Below, piece by piece: positions 1 through 9,007 of a stretch of 64,000 nt of DNA. This DNA comes from Parasphingorhabdus cellanae (lineage in GTDB: Bacteria; Pseudomonadota; Alphaproteobacteria; Sphingomonadales; Sphingomonadaceae). Under the pieces are notes generated by a model. That model ran no database searches and was not told the origin of the DNA. It saw only the letters and a list, made by a program, of their open reading frames with translations. Every line of letters begins with the position of its first letter. Positions within the stretch are counted from its first letter, which is position 1. A program made the position numbers and the translations under genes. The DNA is taken from assembly GCF_017498565.1 (NCBI RefSeq), contig NZ_CP071794.1, positions 3,462,001 to 3,526,000 of the forward strand, written 5' to 3'.

Positions 1-1005
1 ACTATCAATGTAGAACAGCAGGCTGGACCGCCGCGGACACTTGCTGGCAGTGCTGGCTATGGCACCGGGCAAGGATTCAGAGTGGAAGGCAGCTGGACCC
101 ACAGAAATTTGTTTCCGCCAGAAGGCGCATTGATTGCCAGCGCCGTCGCGGGGACACAAGAGCAAGGCGCATCTTTAACGTTCCGAAGAAGCAATGCCGG
201 TCGCCGGGACCGCACCGTGGAGTTCGGTTTATCCGCGCTTCATAGCGATTTTGACGCTTATGAAGCTTTTACCGGACGGCTGGCTGGGCGGATTTCTTAT
301 AACAGTACTCCGATCTGGCAGAAACGGTTTACCTATAGCTATGGCTTTGAAGTTCTTGGGACCAACGAAGAAGATTTTAACTTCGCGACCGGACAGCGAG
401 AGGACCGAACCTTTTATGTTGCCGCGTTACCCGGCGAAGTTGGGTTTGACACGACAGATAGTCTGCTTGATCCCACCAAGGGTTTCCGGTTATCAGCGAA
501 GTTGTCACCTGAAGCATCACTCGGCAGCGGGACGCAGTTTTACGGGCGCGCTCAGGTAGAAGCGACCAGCTATTATGGTGTCGCTGACAATATAATATTG
601 GCTGGGCGGGCGCGGATTGGTTCGATTGCCGGGGCTGATCGCGCTGACATTGCGCCATCGCGGCGTTTTTATGCTGGCGGTGGCGGATCAGTTCGCGGGT
701 TCGGTTATCAGGAGCTGGGTCCCAAAGATATTGACAATGATCCGGTTGGCGGTCGCAGCCTTATCGAGGCGGCGGCCGAAGTCCGTTACCGGTTCGGTGA
801 CTATGGTGTGGTTGGTTTTGTTGATGCCGGACAAGTTTATACCAGTTCGACACCGGGCTTTGACAATATGCGCTTTGGTGTCGGTATTGGCGGTCGGTTC
901 TACACGAATTTCGGTCCTCTACGGCTTGACGTAGCAACGCCTGTAAACCGTCAACCCGGGGAATCGCGCGTTTCGGTCTATATCTCAATCGGGCAGGCAT
1001 TCTGA
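1..1005 (+). CDS. tamA: TamA/Omp85-family outer membrane protein, 3' part (partial)
   Basis: The frame is already open at base 1, so the N-terminus (expected signal peptide and POTRA domains) lies outside the window. The remaining 334 residues end at TGA 1003-1005. They read as an Omp85 beta-barrel: alternating amphipathic strands, the Omp85 loop-6 signature (GGGGSVRGFGY, bases 676-708) and a terminal phenylalanine typical of barrel proteins. In this family TamA sits in the outer membrane and works with TamB in outer-membrane protein or lipid homeostasis. The stop overlaps the tamB start by one base (TGATG), implying translational coupling and supporting TamA over BamA. A generic BamA-like protein is the alternative. 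Confidence 0.88.
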   Translation, partial: TINVEQQAGPPRTLAGSAGYGTGQGFRVEGSWTHRNLFPPEGALIASAVAGTQEQGASLTFRRSNAGRRDRTVEFGLSALHSDFDAYEAFTGRLAGRISYNSTPIWQKRFTYSYGFEVLGTNEEDFNFATGQREDRTFYVAALPGEVGFDTTDSLLDPTKGFRLSAKLSPEASLGSGTQFYGRAQVEATSYYGVADNIILAGRARIGSIAGADRADIAPSRRFYAGGGGSVRGFGYQELGPKDIDNDPVGGRSLIEAAAEVRYRFGDYGVVGFVDAGQVYTSSTPGFDNMRFGVGIGGRFYTNFGPLRLDVATPVNRQPGESRVSVYISIGQAF

Positions 1006-4000
1006 TGAGCGAAGAAAACACAATGCCCGAAACAGCGCCATCTTCAAATCGGCGGCGCAAGCTTGTTATTGGCGTGATGGCTTTATTGGCGGGCCTTTTT
1101 GTCGCGATTGTTGTCGGCTATATCTGGTTGGACAGCAAGAGCGGGCATAGGTTTATCGCGGAACAAATCGAAGCGCTTGAATTTGAAAGTGGAATGCAAA
1201 TCGGCATCGGTCAGATTGAGGGATCAATCTATGATGAGATGGCGATAACGGATCTGACAATCAGTGATACCAAGGGCATATTTGCCTCTTCGGCTCGGGT
1301 TGAGATGGATTGGCGTCCCTTCGCCTTCATCGCTAGCCATGTCGATGTCCGTTCTTTAATCATTCCCGAAGCGAAATTGTTACGTCTTCCGGAGTTTAAG
1401 GAAACACCGGTTTCGGACGAGCCGCTGCTTCCCGATCTGGATATCGATATCGACAAGCTGGAAATCGGTGAGTTGGATATCGCTGCGTCTGTAACCGGGG
1501 AACGTCATCTTGTTACGCTATCGGCCAAGACGCAAATCGCTGATCGCCGGGCGATTATAGACGGTGCCGGTGAAGCGCTGAGTGAATCTGGCGTGGCAGG
1601 CGGAGACAAGTTTGCGGTCAAATTGAACGCGGTTCCCGAGGACAATGAGCTGGGCATCGCGTTCAATCTCGATGCGCCAGAAAATGGCCTTGTAGCAGGT
1701 TTGACAGGTGTCGGTTCGCCAATGGTTCTTGAACTAAAAGGGCAGGGCGATTGGGCAAGATGGAACGGTACATTCAAAGGGAGCAGCGGGGAGGATATAC
1801 TTGCCGATCTTACGCTCCTTGCTCGTGATGGCACACTCAAGATGCTAGGGGATACCCGGCCCGGATTATTGATTGCGGGTCAAGGGAAAGGCCTGTTTGA
1901 ACCAGCAACAAATATTGATCTCACCGCAAGCGGGAAGGACCGCAAATTTGATCTGGAAGGACAGATTGCGAACGATAATTTCTCTTTGACAGCGAATGGA
2001 CTGGTTGATCTTGGGAATAATCGGATGCGTGATCTGAACGTTGAATTCCGGCTACAAAAACCATCCACCATAGCCGATAATCTCAATGGATCGGGCGTAG
2101 TGGCGACATTGCTTCTCGATGGTGATTTTGCCACCCCCAGCATCAGCTATGCGATTAATGCGGCCCGTTTGGGTTTTGACCAGACAACCATTATCGGTCT
2201 GCGTGCGAGCGGAAGTGCCGAAATGGCCGATGACCAATGGCGCATCCCGCTTAACGCTAGAGCAAAGCGAATCGCGGGATTGGATACCGCGACCGGCGAA
2301 TTACTGAATAACGTCAGGATTGATGGCGAATTCGCCTATGCGAACGCACGGATACTCGCGGATGATCTAAAAATCAGGTCTGACCGAATAGACGCGAGCG
2401 CTGTGATTGTCGCAGATTTGAATACGGGTCTTTATACGGGCGGGCTTGAGGGCAGGATTAACGGCTATCGCGTCGAAAGCGTTGGCAATTTCAATATCGA
2501 TAGCGAAATAGATCTTGAAAGCGGGGATAACGGGCAATTCGCTCTAAAAGGCACGATCCGCGCGCGATCCAGTCGTATTTTCAATGACGGCGCTCGCGAA
2601 TTTCTCGGCGGAAATTCGTTGATCGTCGCCAATGTATCTTATGGTAGCGACGGGGTCGCCAGAATCAATAATCTCAGGGCTGCGGCACCATCTTTTCGGC
2701 TTACCCAGGGGAGTGGCAGCTATAATCCGTCCGGTGCAATCTCATTTTCAGCTGACGGTATGTCAGACCAATACGGCCCCTTGGGAGTGCGGGTTTCCGG
2801 CACTGTCGCCAGACCTGTTGCTCGTGTTTTAGCAGCTCGCCCTGGTCTTAGTGTGGGGCTCGCAAATGTCACCGCGACAATAAGAGGCAGCGGAAGCGGC
2901 TATGCTGTTCTCGCTGATGGCAACAGCGACTATGGTCCGTTTGACGCCAATGTCGATGTTTTGGCTGGCAGCGGGCCGCTGACGATTGATGTTAATCGGG
3001 GTACTGCTTTTGCGGGCGTGGGATTGACTGGGCGGATCAGGCAGACCGGGGCAGGGCCTTTCGCTGGTCAGTTGGCAGCTAACGGCTCGGGTATTGAAGG
3101 GGATATTGCGTTGAGCGCATTTGAAGGAAGGCAGCGGGCTGTTGTTGATGCCACGGCGTTAAACACGGAGCTACCGGGGCCAGCTGGACTAGCCATCCAG
3201 CGCGCTATCATCGATGCTGAAATCATTCTCTATGACGAACCACAGCTGATTGCAGACGCACAGTTGGAAGGGTTACGCATGCAGGAGCTGCAAATAGCAG
3301 CGGCACGGGCCAAAATCGATTATCGCGGCGGGCAAGGCACGGCCAAGATTATGGCGGAAGGGCGCAATGTCGTGCCATTTCGGGTTGCTGCCAATGCCAC
3401 GCTCGCTCCGAAACTATGGCGGATTGCGCTTGATGGACGGGCAAATGGCGTTGATTTCAAAACGGACAATCCCGCACGCATCATTCCGGAAGGTAATCAA
3501 TATACCCTCCTTCCAACCACCATCAACCTGTCCCAAGGCAACATTCAGCTGGCCGGTGATTATGGAAATGGCCTTAACATCCAAAGCCGATTGACGGATG
3601 TTAATCTCGCGCTGATCAATCCGATGATGCCGGGACTGGGGCTAGGCGGAACCGCGACGGGCAGCCTGGATTTTGCCCAGGATTCTTCCGGCGCATTCCC
3701 CAGTGCCGATGCTCGGCTTCGTATTGACAACTTCACTCGCACCAGTCTGGCAGCCGTATCGCAACCTGTTGATATGCATTTTGTAGGTCGTTTATTGGCA
3801 GATGGCGGAAATGCGCGTGCGATTTTCCGGCGGCGCGGCGCGGCGATTGGCCGTATGCAGATCAACCTGACGCCGCTGCCGCCGGGTGCCGGGCCGTGGA
3901 CAACACGGCTGCTGGCGGCGCCGCTTTCTGGTGGTGTTCGCTATAATGGGCCGGCCAGTACGTTATTTTCTTTGGCGGCCTTGCCAGACCAGGACTTAAC

Positions 4001-5222
4001 CGGAGCGATAGGGGTAGCAGCCGATTTTTCCGGCCGCGTCCAATCTCCAACACTGACCGGCGTTGTTCGGGCTAACAACTTGATATATCAGAATAATCAA
4101 TATGGCACTAAATTGACCAACATGCGCTTGCGCGGCAACTTTACCAACGACCGGCTGGAAGTAACCACCCTGACCGCACAGGCCGGCGAGGGGACAATTA
4201 GCGGCCAAGGTTTCGTGTCGCTAAGCTCCGACCAAGGCTTCCCAATTCAGCTTGCGCTTGATTTGGACAATGCACAGCTCGCCGAAGGGAGCGATCTTGC
4301 GGCCTCCGCTACAGGCCAGATACAGATAGTCAATAATCCCTCTCAACCTGCGACCATTACAGGCCGCATTCGCTTGCCAGAAACACGTTATAAAATTGTT
4401 CGCGAAGGGTCGACACAAGTAGCGATCCTGACAGGTATCAGACGGAAACCGGCACTTGGGCGAAAAAAAATTACCGGTGACCCTGATCCTGTCTCCGGGG
4501 TTCCCAGCAACTGGATTCTCGATATCGATCTGGTCGCCGACAACCAGATTTATGTCAGCGGCATGGGACTGGATTCCGAATGGGCTGCTGATATTCAAGT
4601 GCGCGGAACGACTGGTGCGCCGGTTCTCACCGGTGGTATCAATCTTGTTCGTGGAAATCTGGGCTTTGCCGGCCGGTCGTTCAAATTGACCGAAGGCCGA
4701 CTGCGTTTTAACGGCGGTTCAGTCACCAATCCGACATTGCGGATCGTGGCTAATGGTGAAGCAGACGACGTTACCATCAACGTCAATATTACCGGCAATG
4801 CTGAAAACCCGCAAATCGCTTTCTCATCGACGCCTAGCCTACCACAGGACGAGATTATGGCGCGTATCTTGTTCGGTAATTCAGTCGGCGAGCTATCTCC
4901 CATTCAAGCCGTTCAGCTGGCTGGCTCGCTGAACAGTTTGCGCGGTGGCAGCGGCGGTCTCAACCCGCTTGGTGTGCTGCAATCGTCCGTTGGCATTGAT
5001 CGATTGCGGGTATTGGGCGCAGACGAGGATACGGGTCGCGGAACATCCATCGCTGCCGGTCAATATATTTCAAACGACGTATATGTAGAGATCATAACAG
5101 ACACGCGCGGCTATACCGCGACCCAATTGGAGATCAGTCTGACACCTGCGCTTTCGGTACTCAGTAGCGTTGGGAGTTTTGGTGGATCGAACGTCAACGT
5201 GCGCTACCGGAAAGATTATTGA
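1005..5222 (+). CDS. tamB: Translocation and assembly module protein TamB
   Basis: The 1405-residue protein has one N-terminal membrane anchor (residues about 20-43, LVIGVMALLAGLFVAIVVGY) followed by a very long beta-repeat region rich in short hydrophobic strands and Asn/Gly turns. The C-terminal roughly 350 residues match the DUF490/TamB domain pattern and end in an RYRKDY tail. TamB spans the periplasm from the inner membrane to TamA and belongs to the bridge-like (AsmA/TamB) lipid-transfer proteins. The length is normal for alphaproteobacterial TamB. The start ATG 1005 overlaps the tamA stop, and the stop 5220-5222 overlaps the next start by one base. Confidence 0.93.
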   Translation: MSEENTMPETAPSSNRRRKLVIGVMALLAGLFVAIVVGYIWLDSKSGHRFIAEQIEALEFESGMQIGIGQIEGSIYDEMAITDLTISDTKGIFASSARVEMDWRPFAFIASHVDVRSLIIPEAKLLRLPEFKETPVSDEPLLPDLDIDIDKLEIGELDIAASVTGERHLVTLSAKTQIADRRAIIDGAGEALSESGVAGGDKFAVKLNAVPEDNELGIAFNLDAPENGLVAGLTGVGSPMVLELKGQGDWARWNGTFKGSSGEDILADLTLLARDGTLKMLGDTRPGLLIAGQGKGLFEPATNIDLTASGKDRKFDLEGQIANDNFSLTANGLVDLGNNRMRDLNVEFRLQKPSTIADNLNGSGVVATLLLDGDFATPSISYAINAARLGFDQTTIIGLRASGSAEMADDQWRIPLNARAKRIAGLDTATGELLNNVRIDGEFAYANARILADDLKIRSDRIDASAVIVADLNTGLYTGGLEGRINGYRVESVGNFNIDSEIDLESGDNGQFALKGTIRARSSRIFNDGAREFLGGNSLIVANVSYGSDGVARINNLRAAAPSFRLTQGSGSYNPSGAISFSADGMSDQYGPLGVRVSGTVARPVARVLAARPGLSVGLANVTATIRGSGSGYAVLADGNSDYGPFDANVDVLAGSGPLTIDVNRGTAFAGVGLTGRIRQTGAGPFAGQLAANGSGIEGDIALSAFEGRQRAVVDATALNTELPGPAGLAIQRAIIDAEIILYDEPQLIADAQLEGLRMQELQIAAARAKIDYRGGQGTAKIMAEGRNVVPFRVAANATLAPKLWRIALDGRANGVDFKTDNPARIIPEGNQYTLLPTTINLSQGNIQLAGDYGNGLNIQSRLTDVNLALINPMMPGLGLGGTATGSLDFAQDSSGAFPSADARLRIDNFTRTSLAAVSQPVDMHFVGRLLADGGNARAIFRRRGAAIGRMQINLTPLPPGAGPWTTRLLAAPLSGGVRYNGPASTLFSLAALPDQDLTGAIGVAADFSGRVQSPTLTGVVRANNLIYQNNQYGTKLTNMRLRGNFTNDRLEVTTLTAQAGEGTISGQGFVSLSSDQGFPIQLALDLDNAQLAEGSDLAASATGQIQIVNNPSQPATITGRIRLPETRYKIVREGSTQVAILTGIRRKPALGRKKITGDPDPVSGVPSNWILDIDLVADNQIYVSGMGLDSEWAADIQVRGTTGAPVLTGGINLVRGNLGFAGRSFKLTEGRLRFNGGSVTNPTLRIVANGEADDVTINVNITGNAENPQIAFSSTPSLPQDEIMARILFGNSVGELSPIQAVQLAGSLNSLRGGSGGLNPLGVLQSSVGIDRLRVLGADEDTGRGTSIAAGQYISNDVYVEIITDTRGYTATQLEISLTPALSVLSSVGSFGGSNVNVRYRKDY

Positions 5223-5425
5223 TGCGTCGCAAGTCATTAATCCTTTTGGTTTTTCCCATTCTGGTCTTGCCGGGGTGTAAGGAGAAATTTGACGAGAAGT
5301 TCGAAGATAATTTGCAACAATTGGAAAGCGAAGCTGAACAGATTGAGTTGCAGACCGATGAACGTCTTGCGGCTGGCCAAGAAGCGGAAAAGGCGGCTGA
5401 ACAAATGGAGCAGCGGTCGAAATGA
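5222..5425 (+). CDS. Small lipoprotein, function unknown
   Basis: This 67-residue protein starts at ATG 5222, which overlaps the tamB stop by one base; a TTG three bases upstream is a weaker alternative. It has a basic N-terminus, a hydrophobic stretch and a lipobox (LPGC, Cys19), so lipidation at the cell envelope is expected. The mature part is about 48 residues, highly charged, Glu/Gln-rich and probably all-helical, like other small coiled-coil lipoproteins. Its stop overlaps the following ATG by four bases (ATGA), so it sits in the tamA-tamB-yihY operon. I do not recognise a family; a role with TamAB is only suggested by position. Confidence 0.75.
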   Translation: MRRKSLILLVFPILVLPGCKEKFDEKFEDNLQQLESEAEQIELQTDERLAAGQEAEKAAEQMEQRSK

Positions 5426-6477
5426 CCGTCAGCACAGATCCTTCGGATGTCACGACTGCCGGCGCCTCTTCCAAGACGCCTTTGCATTTCCCCTTAAAAG
5501 CCTGGTGGGCAATCCTGAAGCGTATCTATGTCATGAACGATTTTCACAACCTGCCGTTACTGGCAGCTGGCGTTGCTTTTTTCGGATTTCTTGCCTTCGT
5601 TCCCCTAATAGCCGTCGTTATCATGCTCTATGGTCTAGTGGCCGACACGAGCAATGTCGCTAATGTCATCGATAATGTAGACGGCCTCCTGCCCCGCGAA
5701 GTGGTGTTCATAATCCGTGAGCAACTATTAGCCGTAGTGAAAACCAGTAAGACTGCCCAAGGTTTCGGGCTTGCTCTCGCGCTTTTGATTTCAACTTACG
5801 GTGCCATGCGCGCGGCCACCGCTATAATAAAGGCCTTGAACATCATTTACGAAGAACGAGAATCGCGGAACATATTCGCCACCACGTTCATTGCAGCTAA
5901 AATCACGTTGGGAATGGCATTGGTTGCAATTGTCGGCCTGAGCTCCATTTCATTTTTCAGCTATGCCAGTAATTTTTTGCAGGGTTATCTGGGTGATTTC
6001 ACACTAACGCTGATCAAAGTGGTGACCTGGATTACCGCCGGCTTTCTGGTTAGCGTCGCGTTTGGACTGTTCTATCGGTTTGGGCCAGATCGCAGACCCG
6101 CCAAATGGCGCTGGTTGACTCTGGGTTCAGCGGTTGCAACATTGCTCTGGTTGCTGATCACTTTGGGGTTTGGCTTTTATGCCGCAAATATAAGCAACTA
6201 TAATGCAACCTATGGGTCGTTAGCTGCCGTGGTAATTTTTCTGATGTGGCTGTTCCTTTCGGCTTATGCTGTATTGTTAGGAGCGGAAATCAATGCAGAA
6301 ACAGAACGTCAGACTTTTGAGGATTCAACAACTGGACCCGACCGCCCGATCGGTCAAAGGGGGGCGGTGATGGCTGATACTGTTCTTCTCGACGAGGCGA
6401 GCAAACACATTCTGGCAAAGAAGCAGCGGCGGAGAGCCGATCGGTTGGCGCGCAAAACTTCAAAAAGAGTAAACTAG
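5422..6477 (+). CDS. YihY/virulence factor BrkB family membrane protein
   Basis: The 351-residue polytopic inner-membrane protein has about six hydrophobic segments, beginning with the DFHNLPLLAAGVAFFGFLAF region near residue 40. The GxxRxAxAIIKALNIIYEE(R) block near residue 130 and the NYNATYGSLAAVVIFLMWLF block near residue 255 are characteristic of the YihY/BrkB family, once misnamed ribonuclease BN. The molecular function is unsettled; recent work links YihY-type proteins to envelope lipid transport together with AsmA/TamB-like proteins, which would fit this position. The tail after residue 295 is polar and basic. The start ATGA overlaps the upstream lipoprotein stop. Confidence 0.9.
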   Translation: MTVSTDPSDVTTAGASSKTPLHFPLKAWWAILKRIYVMNDFHNLPLLAAGVAFFGFLAFVPLIAVVIMLYGLVADTSNVANVIDNVDGLLPREVVFIIREQLLAVVKTSKTAQGFGLALALLISTYGAMRAATAIIKALNIIYEERESRNIFATTFIAAKITLGMALVAIVGLSSISFFSYASNFLQGYLGDFTLTLIKVVTWITAGFLVSVAFGLFYRFGPDRRPAKWRWLTLGSAVATLLWLLITLGFGFYAANISNYNATYGSLAAVVIFLMWLFLSAYAVLLGAEINAETERQTFEDSTTGPDRPIGQRGAVMADTVLLDEASKHILAKKQRRRADRLARKTSKRVN

Positions 6478-6540
6478 ATACTGGCTGCAACACCCTTTTG
6501 CGCCAACGTGGTGCGGCGCTATAGATTCCGGTTTTCCGAA

Positions 6541-7167
6541 CTAAAGATCAAAAGCTTGGCGAGACATGATCTCGACTGATTTATTCTCGAAGACCGCGTC
6601 GCCCAGTTCCGCTTTCTTTTCGGCCAGCAACTTGTCGCGGTCTTTAAGCATCTCGACAATCGGTTCATTAAACACAGCCACCGCAGCGGTGAGCCAATCA
6701 TTGACCAGCGGATCGCCTGGTGCCTTGTTCATGGAAAATAGCTTAAGCCGCGAGGCAATCGCTTCGGCGGGCATGAAATATTCGTAGGTCACCCAATAGT
6801 TGGTCGTGAACCAGCTCAGCGGCATGCCGTCAAGGTCAAAGCTCAATGCTCCAAAATGCACGACGCCTTGGGTTGGTTTGCCATTGGGTAGTTTCTTGGG
6901 AGGTTCATAAAGCGCGTCTACGCCTTTGAACATGTCCAGCGGCAGGAACATATGAAAATGGCCATGTTCGCCTTCTTCACGCTCCTCAGGCTTGTGCGCG
7001 TGGTAAAACCAGCGAGACTTGTTGCCGGGTGCAACACAGTCGCCCTTCGGATAATGTTGGTACTGAACGAAAGGGGCGTCTGCCGGTACCACTCTGGGTA
7101 CTAGCGAGACGCCCTCTTTAGCTATCTGGCCCGTAAGCTCAAACAGCCTTTCTAATGCATTTTCCAA
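6541..7167 (-). CDS. DUF6969-like conserved hypothetical protein
   Basis: About 208 residues. A compact soluble protein with the conserved-looking features QYQHYPKGD, WFYHAHKPEER and EHGHFHMFL, plus a TTNYWVTYEYF segment. The HYP, HAH and HGHFH clusters could bind a metal, but no activity is known to me. No ATG fits the 5' end: candidate starts are TTG at 7167, chosen because it begins 17 bases after the stop of the upstream gene, or TTG at 7215, which would overlap that gene. Translation may be coupled to the upstream cysteine-rich lipoprotein. The family assignment is from memory of the HYPKGD and HGHFH motifs. Confidence 0.72.
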   Translation of the reverse strand: MENALERLFELTGQIAKEGVSLVPRVVPADAPFVQYQHYPKGDCVAPGNKSRWFYHAHKPEEREEGEHGHFHMFLPLDMFKGVDALYEPPKKLPNGKPTQGVVHFGALSFDLDGMPLSWFTTNYWVTYEYFMPAEAIASRLKLFSMNKAPGDPLVNDWLTAAVAVFNEPIVEMLKDRDKLLAEKKAELGDAVFENKSVEIMSRQAFDL

Positions 7168-7184
7168 TGCTGAATAAGCTAAGC

Positions 7185-7481
7185 TTACTCGGTAACTGCG
7201 TCTGCAGCAGCACAAGCGGCGTCGCCAGCAGCTTCAGCAGCACACTCAGCAGCACATGCAGCACAGCCAGCAGCACAAGCAGCGGCATCACCGGTTGCGT
7301 CAGCGGCACATTCAGCAGCACATGCGGCACAGCCAGCAGCGTCTTCAGCGGCACATGCAGCACATTCAGCTGTTGCAGCAGCATCTTCAGCTTGCTCAGC
7401 ACAGGCTGAAAGAGCAGGAACTGCAAGTGCAAGTCCGCCAGCTACTGCCAGCATCTTGCGGAAACTTGTTTCGTTAGACAT
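7185..7481 (-). CDS. Alanine/cysteine-rich repetitive lipoprotein
   Basis: The 98-residue protein has a signal sequence ending in a lipobox (LSAC, Cys27). The mature part is almost only Ala, Cys, Glu, Asp and Gly, with imperfect repeats of CAACAAECAA. Eleven cysteines counting the lipidated one fall at 27, 40, 43, 51, 54, 58, 69, 73, 76, 80 and 90. Within a repeat they are spaced by 3 and 4 residues, so they would line one face of an alpha-helix. A strong AAGGGGA ribosome site precedes ATG 7481. Low-complexity GCA/TGC codon runs make the opposite strand open too, but the signal peptide, lipobox and ribosome site favour this strand. Function unknown; metal or redox buffering is a guess. Confidence 0.72.
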   Translation of the reverse strand: MSNETSFRKMLAVAGGLALAVPALSACAEQAEDAAATAECAACAAEDAAGCAACAAECAADATGDAAACAAGCAACAAECAAEAAGDAACAAADAVTE

Positions 7482-7662
7482 TAAATATCCCCTTTGGAAT
7501 GAACTAGACTTTCTCCTCTATCTGCAAAGATACGGCAATGGCAAGTCTATTTGTGTGTTATCCAAAAAAATGGCTGAAATTGCGGTTTTTTTGGGCAATA
7601 AAATAGTTAATTGCCTAAAAACCAGGCGATAAATCGGTCCGATTCTCTGCCGATTTCCCGCT

Positions 7663-8076
7663 CTATTTCTCTGCGCCACGAATTTTCCCCCACTGCCGCG
7701 CGACGGTATACCCAAGATAGCCGGTTCCGAATAAAGCGTAAAGCGGTTCGGGAATGCCCGCGAGATAGGCATTCATCCCGCTGGCAATATCACGCGCTGC
7801 TTCAGGTCGAACAGCCGCAATCAGGCCCATGGGTATCGACCAGAGCAGCAAAAAATACATTACGTAGAGAAAACTTGGCCGGGCCCGACTGGTCCAGGGG
7901 TCGGTAGATTGTGCTTCTGCTAATATTGCAGACATCTGGATACGAACTTGTTCCATTTCCTGGCTGCTTTCAAGCTTGAGCAGCTCCAGCTTGGCAAGGT
8001 CGCGGGCTTCCTTATCCGGAATAATCTTATCGATGATTTTCGCAATAGGTCCGATGAGAGGGGAAAGTAGAGACAT
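7663..8076 (-). CDS. Holin family protein (3TM holin type)
   Basis: The 137-residue protein has an N-terminal amphipathic part (IIPDKEARDLAKLELLKLE), then two or three hydrophobic segments (SFLYVMYFLLLWSIPMGLIAA and the PLYALFGTGYLGYTVARQW region). This layout matches the holin family found beside GH108 endolysins in alphaproteobacterial prophages and gene transfer agents. The start ATG 8076 follows an AAGGAA ribosome site; the frame stays open upstream to 8226, but those 50 residues are not holin-like. It lies 205 bases downstream of the endolysin on the same strand. No capsid, tail or integrase gene is nearby. Confidence 0.85.
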   Translation of the reverse strand: MSLLSPLIGPIAKIIDKIIPDKEARDLAKLELLKLESSQEMEQVRIQMSAILAEAQSTDPWTSRARPSFLYVMYFLLLWSIPMGLIAAVRPEAARDIASGMNAYLAGIPEPLYALFGTGYLGYTVARQWGKIRGAEK

Positions 8077-8281
8077 GGATTTTATTCCTTTTTTGGATGG
8101 GGGAAGCGGGGAAAACATTTCGCAAAGTTCACACAATTCACACTGGGCGGATCTAACAAGGCAAACCTGCGTTTCAGACATTTTCTGTTTTTGATTTAGG
8201 AAGCTCTGGCTGCGCATCGCCATCAACTTTACCCCTTAAGTTTACAAAGTGTACAAGGTTCAGGAAGCGCAATTAATTGCA

Positions 8282-8824
8282 TTATGACCTAACACGATTG
8301 GCGAGCCAGCCATAGAGAAAAGCCTCATTCGCCGGGCGTTGTTCTGCGAGTTTGATATAGCGCTCACCTTGAAGAGCTTCGACGGCCTTCAGCAAAACCA
8401 TCTCGCCGCTTGTGCCGCGCTTGCTCAGAAATTGCTGCAAAGCGCCGATGGTCTGTGGCCCGATTTTCCGGTCATTTTTAATGTCGCCAAAGTCCTGACC
8501 GTTGCGATTAAGTGCATTAAGCGCTCTTTGCAAAAAGCCGATAGCGATAGTTGGTCCCATATTAATGCCGGTATCGAATAGTTCTTGGGCCAAGTGCGGC
8601 GCATGGGCAGCAATTTTGTCGAATCCGGGACGCGACCAGTAATTGCTTTTATAAATGGCGACTGCTTCAACATAGGGGAAATGCCGCATATCGCCGGTAT
8701 ATCCATGGCGGCGCGCCACCCTTTCAGTCACACCCCAGCGCGTGGGGCCACCGCGGTCGGCCGGGTGGTTGGAATAGTCGCCTTCAATCGCGATCACTTC
8801 ATCAATCAGTTTGTCAATTTGCAT
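8282..8824 (-). CDS. Glycoside hydrolase family 108 endolysin (N-acetylmuramidase)
   Basis: The 180-residue protein begins with the GH108 lysozyme signature (EVIAIEGDYSNHPADRGGPT, then RWGVT), containing the catalytic Glu of the EGG/EGD motif at residue 14. A C-terminal peptidoglycan-binding-3-like part follows (KIGPQTIGALQQFL). GH108 enzymes cut the glycan strand of peptidoglycan. There is no signal peptide, so export would need the neighbouring holin (7663-8076). The pair is a phage-type lysis cassette but stands alone between ordinary genes, so it may be a prophage or gene-transfer-agent remnant or a domesticated lysis module. Confidence 0.9.
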   Translation of the reverse strand: MQIDKLIDEVIAIEGDYSNHPADRGGPTRWGVTERVARRHGYTGDMRHFPYVEAVAIYKSNYWSRPGFDKIAAHAPHLAQELFDTGINMGPTIAIGFLQRALNALNRNGQDFGDIKNDRKIGPQTIGALQQFLSKRGTSGEMVLLKAVEALQGERYIKLAEQRPANEAFLYGWLANRVRS

Positions 8825-9007
8825 ATTCAGCAGCCTTTCTCTTAGAGGAAGGTCATAAATAACCTATTTGGTTACTTGTAGGAAAGAGCCAGTTTGCCAG
8901 TTTGGAATTTAATTGACTGATTAACTGCATTCAGGCCTATTCTTATCTCGTTTTTGACAAGCGATTCGCCAGATGGGTCGTGAAAAGAATATTTAGGAGC
9001 TGGTAAA

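Noticed and set aside
7155..7477. Plus-strand Ser/Cys-rich and His/Gln-rich open frames
   Set aside because: They arise from the GCA/TGC repeats of the minus-strand lipoprotein; no signal or ribosome site.
8077..8226. N-terminal extension of the holin gene
   Set aside because: The 50 upstream residues are not holin-like and ATG 8076 has a good ribosome site at proper spacing.
8954..8959. TTGACA as -35 box for the acyl-CoA dehydrogenase gene
   Set aside because: No acceptable -10 box at 16-18 bases; spacing to AAGAAT is too long.
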